25,740 nt of DNA from Clostridiales bacterium (GCA_003538975.1 DPQQ01000009.1:35000-60739), one strand, 5' to 3'. Shown: positions 16,165 through 23,613, counted from the first letter of the stretch. The notes: generated from the letters alone by a model not told the origin. Numbers and translations are program-made.

Positions 16165-16254
16165 CGGTATCGCTTAAAGCATACCAAATTTAATAAGAAA
16201 ACAGCGGTTTCGCCAATTAAGTCGTAATAATTACGGTTCGGCGAAATCTTACCG
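16165..16254 (+). repeat. Degenerate inverted-pair relative of the intergenic repeat, upstream of hslV
   Basis: The right end carries CGAAA-N3-TACC (16242-16253), the 3' half of the motif at correct spacing, and the left end ACGGTATCGCTT (16164-16175) resembles the reverse complement of the right end of the 6061-6136 element. The spacer also has TTTCGCC (16208-16214) pairing with GGCGAAA (16240-16246) and GGTAT/ATACC (16166-16185). No T-run follows, so these are not terminators. Assignment to the family is tentative. Confidence 0.35.
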
Positions 16255-16274
16255 TCAAATAAAAAGGAGAAAAA

Positions 16275-16808
16275 ATGGACGAATTCAAAGGCACGACTAT
16301 ATGTGCCGTTAAAAGAGACGGAAAGGTTGCCATTGCCGGCGACGGTCAGGTAACGCTTTCCAATTCGATAGTTTTTAAAAGCAACGCCAAAAAAGTAAGA
16401 AGAATTTACGGCGGCAAGGTTGTTTTAGGCTTTGCCGGCACCGTTTCGGACGCTTTCGCACTGTCCGAAAGATTTGAAGAAATGCTTGCCAAATACTCCG
16501 GCAATCTTATGAGAAGCGCGGTCGAACTCGCCGAGCTTTGGAGAGAAGACAAACTCCGCAAATTAGAAGCGATGATGATCGTCGCGAATTCCGAAACCGT
16601 TCTTATCGTTTCGGGCACGGGAGAAGTAATAGAACCCGACGACGGCGTATGCGCCATAGGCTCGGGCGGTAACTATGCGCTTGCCGCGGCGAGAGCGCTT
16701 ATCAAAGAAACAGATTATTCCGCAAAAGAAATCGCTCTCAAAGCGTTGCAGATAGCGAGCGAAATCTGCGTATTCACAAATTCCAACATAATATGCGAGG
16801 AGGTATAA
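16275..16808 (+). CDS. hslV: ATP-dependent protease peptidase subunit HslV (ClpQ)
   Basis: Proteasome-like peptidase that forms a double hexamer capped by HslU. The 177-residue protein reads MDEFKG-TTICAVKRDGKVAIAGDGQVT: after removal of a six-residue propeptide, Thr7 would become the N-terminal nucleophile, as in proteobacterial HslV rather than the Ser of B. subtilis ClpQ. The conserved SGTGEVIEPDDGVCAIGSGGNYALAAARAL is present. AAGGAG lies 6 nt before the ATG. hslU starts 1 bp after the stop, with its ribosome binding site inside hslV. Confidence 0.97.
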   Translation: MDEFKGTTICAVKRDGKVAIAGDGQVTLSNSIVFKSNAKKVRRIYGGKVVLGFAGTVSDAFALSERFEEMLAKYSGNLMRSAVELAELWREDKLRKLEAMMIVANSETVLIVSGTGEVIEPDDGVCAIGSGGNYALAAARALIKETDYSAKEIALKALQIASEICVFTNSNIICEEV

Positions 16809-16809
16809 A

Positions 16810-18117
16810 ATGGATCTTACTCCGAGAGAAATAGTAAACGAACTCGATAAGTATATAATAGGTCAGTCCGAAGCGAAAAAAGCTGTGGCGGTAGCTCTCA
16901 GAAACCGTTACAGAAGAAGCATGTTAAGCCCCGAAGTAATGGACGAAATTACTCCCAAAAACATCATAATGAAGGGACCGACCGGCGTCGGCAAGACCGA
17001 AATTGCGAGAAGACTCGCTAAACTCGTAAAGGCTCCTTTTATAAAAGTCGAAGCCACGAAATATACCGAAGTCGGCTACGTCGGAAGAGACGTAGAATCG
17101 ATGATAAGAGACCTTGTCGAATGTTCGGTAAGACTCGTTAAAGAAGAACGCATGCAGAGCGTAAACGAAAAGGCTAAAAAAATCGCCGACGAAAAGCTTG
17201 TAGGCGTTCTTATAGAAGTAAGAAGAGCCGACAAAGGCGACACTCCCGAAGACGTTTTCAAAAAGAACGTTGCCGAAGGACTTCAGAAAGGCTACTACGA
17301 TAACGAAGTGATCGAAATCGACGTTGCGGACGAGCCGAAACCTATGGAACTCGTCCCCGGCGGCGCGGAAATATCCATCGGTTCGATATTCGGCGGCATG
17401 CTTCCCAAAAAGAGAAAAAAGAAGAGAATGTCCGTTAAAGAAGCCCGCAAAACTCTGACCGAAGAAGAAGCGGAAAAGATGATAGACAACGACTCGGTGA
17501 ACGCCGAAGCCGTAAGAAGAGCCGAGAACGACGGCATCATCTTTATAGACGAAATAGATAAAATCGCGGGAAGAGCGAACCAGAGCGGAGCGGACGTCTC
17601 GCGTGAAGGCGTTCAGAGAGATATTCTCCCGATAGTCGAAGGCTGTACCGTCCAGACCAAATACGGTCTCGTAAAAACGGATTATATTCTGTTTATAGCG
17701 GCGGGCGCGTTCCACGTAAGCAAGGTTTCCGACATGATACCCGAACTTCAGGGCAGATTCCCCGTGCTTGTCGAACTCGACAGCCTTAAAAAAGAAGATT
17801 TCGTAAAAATTCTTACCACGCCCAAAAACGCGGTTACGATGCAGTACAAAACTCTTCTCGAAGTAGATAATATTTCGCTTAAATTCACCGACGACGCAAT
17901 CGAAGAGATCGCCGCCGTAGCCGAAGAGCAGAACCTTACTTCCGAAGACATCGGTGCGAGAAGACTGCACACCGTTATGGAAACTCTTCTCGAAGACGTA
18001 TCTTTTAACGCCGGCAACGTTCCTGTCATGACCGAAGTGGTCATAGATAAAAATTTCGTGATAGATAAGCTCGGCGTGAGAACGAAGGAAAAAGATCTTA
18101 AAAAGTATATACTCTAA
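16810..18117 (+). CDS. hslU: ATP-dependent protease ATPase subunit HslU (ClpY)
   Basis: AAA+ unfoldase that feeds substrates to HslV. The 435 residues contain LTPREIVNELDKYIIGQSEAKKAVAVALRNRYRR, Walker A GPTGVGKT (56-63), the pore-loop region KYTEVGYVGRDVESMIRDL, an intermediate I domain (about 110-230), Walker B FIDEID (245-250), and the sensor-2 segment GARRLHTVMETLLED. The C-terminus ends KKYIL, the tail that inserts into HslV. GAGGAGG at the end of hslV serves as the ribosome binding site. In Bacillus codY follows; here hisS follows after 74 bp. Confidence 0.98.
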   Translation: MDLTPREIVNELDKYIIGQSEAKKAVAVALRNRYRRSMLSPEVMDEITPKNIIMKGPTGVGKTEIARRLAKLVKAPFIKVEATKYTEVGYVGRDVESMIRDLVECSVRLVKEERMQSVNEKAKKIADEKLVGVLIEVRRADKGDTPEDVFKKNVAEGLQKGYYDNEVIEIDVADEPKPMELVPGGAEISIGSIFGGMLPKKRKKKRMSVKEARKTLTEEEAEKMIDNDSVNAEAVRRAENDGIIFIDEIDKIAGRANQSGADVSREGVQRDILPIVEGCTVQTKYGLVKTDYILFIAAGAFHVSKVSDMIPELQGRFPVLVELDSLKKEDFVKILTTPKNAVTMQYKTLLEVDNISLKFTDDAIEEIAAVAEEQNLTSEDIGARRLHTVMETLLEDVSFNAGNVPVMTEVVIDKNFVIDKLGVRTKEKDLKKYIL

Positions 18118-18191
18118 TAAAAACGATAAATACGAATAAAGACAAAATCGCAGAAAAGACAGCGGCGGTAAAACCGTAAAAGGACTTTAAT

Positions 18192-19445
18192 ATGATTAAC
18201 ATACCTAAGGGAACAAAGGACTGCCTTCCGCAGGACAGCTATAAATGGCAGGCGATCGAAAAGACCGCGAGAGAAGTCGCGAACGACTTCGGCTTTAAGG
18301 AAATAAGAACGCCGACCTTCGAACATACCGAAGTGTTTTTGAGAGGCATCGGCGACACTACCGATGTAGTAAATAAAGAAATGTACACCTTTCTGGATAA
18401 AGGAGACCGCAGCATCACGCTTAAGCCGGAAGGAACGGCGGGCGTTGCGAGAGCTTTTGTCGAAAAGGGACTTTACAGCGGTCCGCTCCCGGTAAAACTT
18501 TACTATATCACGCCTTGTTTCAGATACGAAAGACCGCAGGCGGGGAGACTGAGAGAATTCCACCAGTTCTGCGTAGAATTTTTCGGTTCCGAAAGACCGT
18601 CCGCGGACGCGGAAGTAATAGTTGCGGCTAAAACCTTCCTTGAAAAGATGGGAATAACCGGACTTAAACTTTACGTCAACAGCATCGGTTGCAAGACCTG
18701 CCGCGCGGAATTCAATAAGGCTCTTAAAGAATACCTTAAATCCCGTCTGGACGAAATGTGCCCCGTTTGCAGAGAGCGTTACGAAAAGAACCCGTTGCGA
18801 ATTCTCGACTGCAAGGAAGAAGGCTGCAAAAACATCTGCAAAGACGCTCCCAAGATAATAGACTATCTTTGCGACGATTGTGCGAAGCATTTTGAAGAAG
18901 TTAAAAAATATCTCACGCTTTCGGGCATAGAGTACGAAGTCGATCCGTATATCGTAAGAGGACTCGACTACTATACCAAGACCGTTTTCGAATTCGTTTC
19001 GACTTCTATCGGAGCGCAGGGTACGGTTTGCGGCGGCGGAAGATACGACGGACTTATCGAAGAATTCGGGGGCAATCACGTTCCCGGCGTAGGTTTCGGT
19101 CTCGGACTCGAAAGACTCCTTATCGTGTCCGAAGCGCTTGGTAAAACTTTTGAAGATAACACAAAACCCGACATTTATTTCGCGACGATGGGCGAAGAAG
19201 AATATAAAAAGGCTTTCGTAACCGCCAACGAGTTGAGAAGCGGCGGCATAAAAGCCGAACTCGACCATGAAGGAAGAAGCCTTAAAGCGCAGTTCAAATA
19301 CGCCGATAAAATCGGGGCGAAGTACGTTGCAGTAATAGGCTCCGACGAGCTTAACAGGGGCGAAGTATCTTTAAAGAACATGGCGGACGGCGAAACGAAG
19401 CCCGTTAAATTCGAAGATTTGTCCGCGGTATTAAAAAACGCGTAA
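18192..19445 (+). CDS. hisS: Histidyl-tRNA synthetase
   Basis: Class II aminoacyl-tRNA synthetase that charges tRNA-His. The 417 residues start MINIPKGTKDCLPQDSYKW. Motif 1 is FKEIRTPTFE, motif 2 is FRYERPQAGRLREFHQF, the histidine-specific segments are GLDYYTKTVFEF and GGGRYDGL, motif 3 is GVGFGLGLERL, and the anticodon-binding domain fills about 325-417. AAAGGA precedes the ATG by 8 nt. A cysteine-containing insertion (about 155-235, CKTC, CPVC, CKEEGCKNICKDAP, CDDC) is the pattern seen in many clostridial HisRS and could bind a metal. No T-box leader is visible in the 74-bp gap from hslU. Confidence 0.97.
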   Translation: MINIPKGTKDCLPQDSYKWQAIEKTAREVANDFGFKEIRTPTFEHTEVFLRGIGDTTDVVNKEMYTFLDKGDRSITLKPEGTAGVARAFVEKGLYSGPLPVKLYYITPCFRYERPQAGRLREFHQFCVEFFGSERPSADAEVIVAAKTFLEKMGITGLKLYVNSIGCKTCRAEFNKALKEYLKSRLDEMCPVCRERYEKNPLRILDCKEEGCKNICKDAPKIIDYLCDDCAKHFEEVKKYLTLSGIEYEVDPYIVRGLDYYTKTVFEFVSTSIGAQGTVCGGGRYDGLIEEFGGNHVPGVGFGLGLERLLIVSEALGKTFEDNTKPDIYFATMGEEEYKKAFVTANELRSGGIKAELDHEGRSLKAQFKYADKIGAKYVAVIGSDELNRGEVSLKNMADGETKPVKFEDLSAVLKNA

Positions 19446-19742
19446 AATCATAAAAGCTTTAATTTTATAACTAAAGCGGACGTATTTAAGCGGCAACGGT
19501 ATTGCCGTAACGTACCGAACAACGTAATTTAACGCATAAATCGGTAAAATTTCAGCCTTGCGGAGAGATACAAATATACCTGTACCGACGAAACGGTACC
19601 GCATTATTGCCAAAAAGCAGCTAAAAATCCGCTTAAAACAAACCGCGACATATTGAAGAACGTAAAAAATTAATAAAAACAGCAAAAACAAGACATACTA
19701 AAAAGGGATAAAGCGTATTCGGATTATCCCGAAGGAGAAAAT
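19446..19742. other. 297-bp spacer between hisS and trx with hairpins and repeat copies
   Basis: No gene is supported. It contains hairpin CGGCAA-CGGTA-TTGCCG (19491-19507), a partial motif relative GTATTGCCGTAACGTACCG (19499-19517, + strand, one base shorter than the 3' part of copy 1), and the exact motif copy at 19577-19600. No terminator with a T-run was found after hisS, and no convincing promoter before trx. Confidence 0.6.
19577..19600 (+). repeat. Intergenic repeat motif, copy 4 (exact)
   Basis: TACCTGT, five bases, CGAAA, three bases, TACC, then GC as in copy 1. This copy also forms its own hairpin: GTACCG (19582-19587), loop ACGAAA, CGGTAC (19594-19599). Confidence 0.7.
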
Positions 19743-20069
19743 ATGGAAGCAATAACCGAAATCACTTCGAAAGAAGAATTCGACAATATAGTAGACAACG
19801 AAAAGTTACCCGTCATGGTAGACTTCTGGGCGAGCTGGTGCATGCCCTGCAAAATGCAGGCGCCGATCTTTCACGACTTTGCCGAAGCCAATAAGGACAA
19901 GGCTAAATTCTTAAAAGTCAACGTGGACGAAGTCCCCGACCTTGCCGCCGGACTCGAAATAATGGTTATACCGACCATTATGGTAATAAAAAATTCCGAA
20001 CTTAAAGATAAAGTTTCGGGCGTATGTTCGGATAAAGAATTATCGTCCATGCTTTTAAAAAATCTTTAA
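19743..20069 (+). CDS. Thioredoxin
   Basis: A 108-residue thioredoxin fold protein: VMVDFWASWCMPCKMQAPIF with redox cysteines C33 and C36, and the cis-proline segment VIPTIM (P77). Reduces cytoplasmic disulfides, normally recycled by thioredoxin reductase; none is encoded here. The active site is WCMPC instead of the usual WCGPC, a change that in other redox proteins shifts potential, though the effect here is not known. The ribosome binding site AAGGAG lies 6 nt before ATG. It could be a trxA copy or a specialised paralogue. Confidence 0.92.
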   Translation: MEAITEITSKEEFDNIVDNEKLPVMVDFWASWCMPCKMQAPIFHDFAEANKDKAKFLKVNVDEVPDLAAGLEIMVIPTIMVIKNSELKDKVSGVCSDKELSSMLLKNL

Positions 20070-20070
20070 C

Positions 20071-20098
20071 TACCTGTAAATCGGTCCCGAAACCGTCC
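20071..20098 (+). repeat. Degenerate relative of the intergenic repeat after trx
   Basis: TACCTGT (20071-20077) two bases after the trx stop, then ten rather than five bases, CGAAA, CCG, TCC. It looks like the motif with a 5-base insertion. The rest of the 126-bp spacer has GCGGT/ACCGC-type short inverted repeats but no terminator with a T-run. Confidence 0.4.
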
Positions 20099-20195
20099 GA
20101 GCGGTAAGCAGCTAAACCGCAAGCGGACGAATCTGACGGAACGATCGTAAAACAAAGCAAAAAATAATAAAACAAAAGATAAAAAGGGAGACGGA

Positions 20196-20732
20196 ATGAA
20201 GTATTTTATAGCTTCGGATATACACGGCTCGGCTTACTACGCAAAAGCGGTGGCCGAACTTCTGGCAAAAGAAAATGCGGACATGCTGATTTTACTCGGC
20301 GACATATATAACCACGGACCGAGAAATCCGCTCCCGAAAGAATACGCTCCGCTCGAAGTTGCCAAAATCTTAAACGGCTTAAAAGAAAAAATGATCGTAA
20401 TAAAGGGCAACTGCGACAGCGAAGTAGATACTTATATTTCGGAATTCGACTTTTTGCCGCATATGATGCTCGTTGACGGCGGTAAAAAAATATTCTTGAC
20501 GCACGGTCACGTTTATAACGAAGACAATATGCCCAAAACGGCGGTAGACGCGCTTATTTACGGGCATTTCCATACAGGAATGATAAAGCGTAAAGGGGAA
20601 ACGCTTATAGCCAACCCCGGTTCGACGTCTTTACCGAAAGACAATCTCGGCGGAAGCTATATTGTTCTTGAAAACGGCGTTATAACTCTTAAAAAGCTCG
20701 ACGGATCGGCAGTATCGTCCGAAAAGATTTAA
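20196..20732 (+). CDS. yfcE: YfcE-type metallophosphoesterase
   Basis: A 178-residue calcineurin-like phosphodiesterase. Metal ligands in order are D8 and H10 (SDIHG), D36 (LLGDIYNHGPRNPLP), N72 (GNCDSE), H103 and H105 (THGH) and H124/H126 (YGHFH), a full two-metal site. The E. coli homologue hydrolyses bis-pNPP; its physiological substrate is unclear. AGGGAG precedes the ATG by 6 nt. The 126-bp gap from trx and lack of a clear promoter leave operon membership open. Confidence 0.93.
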   Translation: MKYFIASDIHGSAYYAKAVAELLAKENADMLILLGDIYNHGPRNPLPKEYAPLEVAKILNGLKEKMIVIKGNCDSEVDTYISEFDFLPHMMLVDGGKKIFLTHGHVYNEDNMPKTAVDALIYGHFHTGMIKRKGETLIANPGSTSLPKDNLGGSYIVLENGVITLKKLDGSAVSSEKI

Positions 20733-20916
20733 GACAAAAATAAGGTTTATGTTCCATAGGAAGAACAAAAACAAAAAGCGGACGCGCTGAAACGGACAAG
20801 TCGAAATTAAATAAAAAACGTGTTATAAAATTACCCGAAAAAGTGACGGCAGAATATTTCAAAACAGAATAAAAAGACGCTTTTTATATATTTCACATAG
20901 CATAGCGCGTTAAAGC
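20733..20916. other. AT-rich spacer after yfcE
   Basis: No gene is supported. The only structure is an A/T hairpin ATAAAAAG-ACG-CTTTTTAT (20869-20887), which could act as a weak bidirectional terminator. Confidence 0.5.
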
Positions 20917-20945
20917 TTGAAAAATAAAGATTTTTGTGCTATAAT
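20917..20945 (+). promoter_or_regulatory. Extended -10 promoter of the leader and lipoprotein at 21201
   Basis: -35 TTGAAA (20917-20922), 17-bp spacer, perfect -10 TATAAT (20940-20945) preceded by TGC, an extended -10. Predicted start near 20951, so the transcript has about 250 nt before the lipoprotein ATG. Confidence 0.88.
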
Positions 20946-21056
20946 ATATTTACAGTATTCGTATAGAGATACAGAAACGTCAAGAAAAAGATAAAGAGGC
21001 AGAACAAAACCAATAAATTATTAAAGCCAAAAACTCTCGACGGGAGGTAACCGCCT

Positions 21057-21077
21057 ATGAAACACATAAGACTATAA
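21057..21077 (+). CDS. Putative 6-residue leader peptide MKHIRL
   Basis: ATG with a strong ribosome binding site GGGAGG (21042-21047, 9-nt spacing), six sense codons (AAA CAC ATA AGA CTA after ATG) and TAA. The last stop base is also the first base of the terminator stem. CTCTC (21034-21038) can pair with GGGAG around a 3-base loop, which would hide the ribosome binding site. Existence is inferred from the site and layout only; so short a frame can arise by chance. Confidence 0.5.
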   Translation: MKHIRL

Positions 21078-21111
21078 GCGCAAAGAAATGACTTTTTCCT
21101 TGCGCTTTTTT
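21077..21111 (+). terminator. Terminator/attenuator in the leader of the lipoprotein gene
   Basis: AGCGCAA (21077-21083) pairs with TTGCGCT (21100-21106); after one mismatch GAAA (21085-21088) pairs with the T/C stretch before it, giving about 11 bp. A T-run follows (21106-21111). The next gene begins 89 bp downstream with no clear promoter of its own. Confidence 0.85.
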
Positions 21112-21200
21112 GTTACTTTTTAACTAATATAACGATATAAACGGAAAAATTTAACTTATAAACCGTTTTAAAAAATTAAAAAACAGGAGGATTCATTATT

Positions 21201-22673
21201 ATGAAAAAATTGCTTTTATGCTTATTGTCGCTCGTTTGCGTCGTATGCTTGTTTACTGCCTGCGACAAAGAGGAGGATGCTCGATACAAAATAACATTTC
21301 AGGACCTGTCCGTCCTTCCCGAAGGCGTAGAGAGTGTCAAAAACGGACAAGGAACTATGGCAAGCGGAAGCGGAAACGACGAAACTATCTATTTTACTTC
21401 GGGTAAAGGCGGATCGTTTTTCGTAACAGTCACGTTCAAAGACGGCTACGATAAAGGCGACTTTAAGATATTTGCCAACGGAAAGGAAGCGTCAATTATA
21501 AACGACAACGAAACCGTCGTCGATTACGAAGTGTATCCGACTTCCGACGTCCACATTACTTTTACGGGTAAACCCGCAATAAAAAGTTACAACGTAACGG
21601 CGACGTTCTACGACGACGAGGACAAACAAGACTTGGACGAGTTTTCGTATGAGTTGAAGTACGTATCAGGAACGGAAGAATCGACGCCGATTAAGGTTGC
21701 TTCGCTTGCCGAACTGAAGGAAAAAATCAATTCGGACGTAAAAAAAGTAAAACACGGCACAAAAATCGTCATAACGGCTACACACACGGGAGAAATCGCT
21801 TTTCCCGGCGACTTTATGATTCATGGTGAATATTCGGGACTTGGCAAGTATGTTGAAAAAAAGACAAAAATCATCGGCGATAAACAGGTAAAGACTTGGG
21901 AGGTTGCAGTTTTGTCGGACGTGGAAATACAACTGCGTCTCAGTTCGACGAGACAAAGTTCCTCACGCGAAATATACACCGACTCGACGTTTTTGCATAG
22001 TGGTGTATACGACGGCGATTTCAACCGGATAGTAACGCTGCAAGCGCTTTACGATACGCAGGGAAAAATCTACGCTCCGCTTGACGATAATGCGGTGGTA
22101 CGTCACCTTGCCGAAAAATACAAAAAAGTTACGGTAAACGGCAAAACCGCAGACGGCAAATTTTTCTATAACGAAGCGGATAAACAGTGGTATATAGAAC
22201 TTTACAAACCCTCAGCCTATCAAAACGGAAGGGCGGACGGTTACGACGTTGATTTTGCCGAAGGAGTAGAAGATTATATGCGCGGCGACTCCGCTTTAAC
22301 CACGTCGAACGACATCGGGTTTAAGTCGCAGATTATGGACTGGGGCGACAATCAGTACCTTCTACACGCCGACAGGTATGGCAGTTACCGACTTAAAAAC
22401 AACAGATTTTCGCTGGGTTTATGCTTTGCAAGCACCGTAAACGATATTAAGGTGATTGTCAACGGAACGAAAGAATTTGTTTTCCGCAACATACAGACGG
22501 TGGACGAAGAAACAAAAGAGTTTGCAACGATTTATCGCCGAGGCGGAAACAATACGGAATACGGAAATTACGGCGGAATAGGCGACAAATGGGAAACGCA
22601 CAGAATTGCATTCGATCCGTCAACGTTCGGGGAAATAACGAGCGTTGAAATCGTGCTTGCAAGCGGGGAGTAA
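21201..22673 (+). CDS. Lipoprotein of unknown function
   Basis: A 490-residue protein with a lipoprotein signal: KK at the N-terminus, hydrophobic stretch 4-18, and FTAC with the acylated Cys at 21. The rest is soluble, extracytoplasmic and beta-rich. Residues about 25-115 look like one Ig-like or other beta domain (YKITFQDLSVLPEG, GSFFVTVTFKDGYDKGDFKIFANGKEA); a similar strand pattern begins again near 120 (SYNVTATFYDDEDKQDL) and near 395-430 (LKNNRFSLGLCFASTVNDIKVIVNG). I recognise no catalytic motif. AGGAGG lies 10 nt before the ATG. It stands alone between an attenuator-like leader and a terminator about 175 bp after the stop. A surface or cell-wall role is inference from the signal only. 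Confidence 0.82.
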   Translation: MKKLLLCLLSLVCVVCLFTACDKEEDARYKITFQDLSVLPEGVESVKNGQGTMASGSGNDETIYFTSGKGGSFFVTVTFKDGYDKGDFKIFANGKEASIINDNETVVDYEVYPTSDVHITFTGKPAIKSYNVTATFYDDEDKQDLDEFSYELKYVSGTEESTPIKVASLAELKEKINSDVKKVKHGTKIVITATHTGEIAFPGDFMIHGEYSGLGKYVEKKTKIIGDKQVKTWEVAVLSDVEIQLRLSSTRQSSSREIYTDSTFLHSGVYDGDFNRIVTLQALYDTQGKIYAPLDDNAVVRHLAEKYKKVTVNGKTADGKFFYNEADKQWYIELYKPSAYQNGRADGYDVDFAEGVEDYMRGDSALTTSNDIGFKSQIMDWGDNQYLLHADRYGSYRLKNNRFSLGLCFASTVNDIKVIVNGTKEFVFRNIQTVDEETKEFATIYRRGGNNTEYGNYGGIGDKWETHRIAFDPSTFGEITSVEIVLASGE

Positions 22674-22847
22674 ACTTATCTGGTTTTTGTTATAGTTGCT
22701 TTATAAAGTAATATTTATGGAGTATTTATAGTACCTAACTCCGCGTAAAGAGTTTTTAAGTATAACGGGCGAACCAATCGCACCGCCTCTTCTATTCAAT
22801 CACTTCTCTATAGAACATAAATGAACCTATAAAATACAATGCAAGAC

Positions 22848-22885
22848 GCAAAAAATAAGTCGGGAGTTCCCGGCTTATTTTTTGC
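22848..22885. terminator. Long bidirectional terminator-like hairpin
   Basis: GCAAAAAATAAG (22848-22859) pairs with CTTATTTTTTGC (22874-22885); inside, TCGGGA pairs with TCCCGG apart from a G-T wobble, giving about 18 bp. A-run and T-run flank the GC core, so it can terminate from either strand. It lies 175 bp after the lipoprotein stop, further than usual. Confidence 0.8.
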
Positions 22886-23365
22886 TTGCCGAAAATCTGT
22901 CGTTTTTTTATCGAAGTGAATTTTTTATCTGTTTTTGCTTATTACTTATATATTTAATATTATTCCTTTCATATTTAATATTGACTTAATTCCTTATGTT
23001 CCGGCTGTGGGGCAGACCGACAGAAATAAAGCGGAATATAAAATCGAAAATAACGGATACTAATAAAAACCGCGACAAAAATAAAAAACGCTTTTATAGC
23101 CCGCAAAGCAAAAGCGATAAAAAGAAAGTCGCAGCCGTAAAAAACGCCGCAAAACAAAAAAGTTAAAAAAAGCGGTGAACCCGCAGGTAAAAACTTAAAG
23201 TTAAAATAAAACTCAAAAAACGTGCGGCAAAAAATGATAAAAAATTTCTTTATTCGTAATGGTAAGACGTTTTCAATTTTTTTTACGCCGTTTATGGCGG
23301 TTTCTGTCGTTTTATCGGTAAAAAAGGACAAAAGTTCGTGTCAATGAAAAATATAAAAATGAAAA
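22886..23365. other. Gene-free AT-rich stretch
   Basis: The whole gap 22674-23698 is 1025 bp without a supported gene. In this part the + strand is first T-rich, then strongly A-rich. ATATTTAATATT occurs twice, at 22950-22961 and 22971-22982. Reading frames here are Lys/Asn-rich on + or Phe-rich on -, lack ribosome binding sites and look like translated low-complexity sequence. No tRNA, CRISPR or transposase remnant was recognised. Confidence 0.6.
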
Positions 23366-23382
23366 TTGAAAATAATTTTCAA
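23366..23382. promoter_or_regulatory. Perfect 8-bp inverted repeat upstream of the solute-binding gene promoter
   Basis: TTGAAAAT, A, ATTTTCAA. It ends 36 bp before the -35 box, a position typical of an operator or activator site. AATTTTC followed by A-rich sequence (23374 onward) matches a CodY box at 12 of 15 positions, but in AT-rich DNA that is weak. Confidence 0.45.
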
Positions 23383-23418
23383 AAATGTTAAATAATTTAT
23401 AAAAAAACGATATTCCTA

Positions 23419-23447
23419 TTGACAAACGTGCGAAAGTGTTTTATAAT
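23419..23447 (+). promoter_or_regulatory. Perfect sigma-A consensus promoter of the solute-binding gene
   Basis: -35 TTGACA (23419-23424), 17-bp spacer, -10 TATAAT (23442-23447). No mismatch to consensus. Predicted start near 23454 gives a leader of about 245 nt, which suggests high expression with post-initiation control. Confidence 0.93.
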
Positions 23448-23561
23448 ATTTAAGAAAAAAGATGGCTTTTGCGCTTTTTTTGAAATTCGTTTTTGTAAAA
23501 TATGATTTTTTTTGTAAGTTTTTGTGATGATTTTTATAAAAATTTAACAAAAAATTTTCGT

Positions 23562-23613
23562 GGTAAGACTATAAAGACTTCCGCCGCAAGACGGGTAAGA
23601 ACGGCGGATTACC
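23562..23613 (+). promoter_or_regulatory. Structured element in the long leader of the solute-binding gene
   Basis: TCCGCCG (23580-23586) pairs with CGGCGGA (23602-23608); directly outside on the 3' side TTACC (23609-23613) pairs with GGTAA (23562-23566), leaving 13 unpaired bases on the 5' side. A second small stem AAGGCG/CGCCTT lies at 23637-23650. No T-run follows either, so they are not terminators. GC-rich helices in an otherwise very AT-rich leader suggest a functional RNA fold, class unknown. Confidence 0.5.

Noticed and set aside
18118..18191. T-box or other amino-acid-responsive leader before hisS
   Set aside because: Only 74 bp, no T-box sequence, no terminator/antiterminator pair seen.
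16924..19268. Long antisense frames (about 350-380 codons) opposite hslU and hisS
   Set aside because: They mirror the strong GAA/GAC/AAA codon bias of the sense genes, have no ribosome binding sites and resemble no family. The same applies to the 329-codon antisense frame opposite the solute-binding gene (24689-25678).
19431..19691. 86-codon minus-strand hydrophobic frame between hisS and trx
   Set aside because: No ribosome binding site, overlaps the 3' end of hisS, and lies over the repeat copies; chance frame.
22996..23166. 56-codon + strand frame starting MFRLWGRPTE
   Set aside because: No ribosome binding site, then pure Lys/Asn/Arg low complexity; most likely noncoding.
22975..23331. 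118-codon minus-strand frame rich in Phe, with hydrophobic stretches
   Set aside because: No ribosome binding site; the composition is what A-rich + strand DNA gives when read in reverse. No family resemblance.
23374..23388. Possible CodY box upstream of the solute-binding gene
   Set aside because: Three of 15 positions differ in AT-rich DNA, and codY is not found at its usual place; kept only as a palindromic site.
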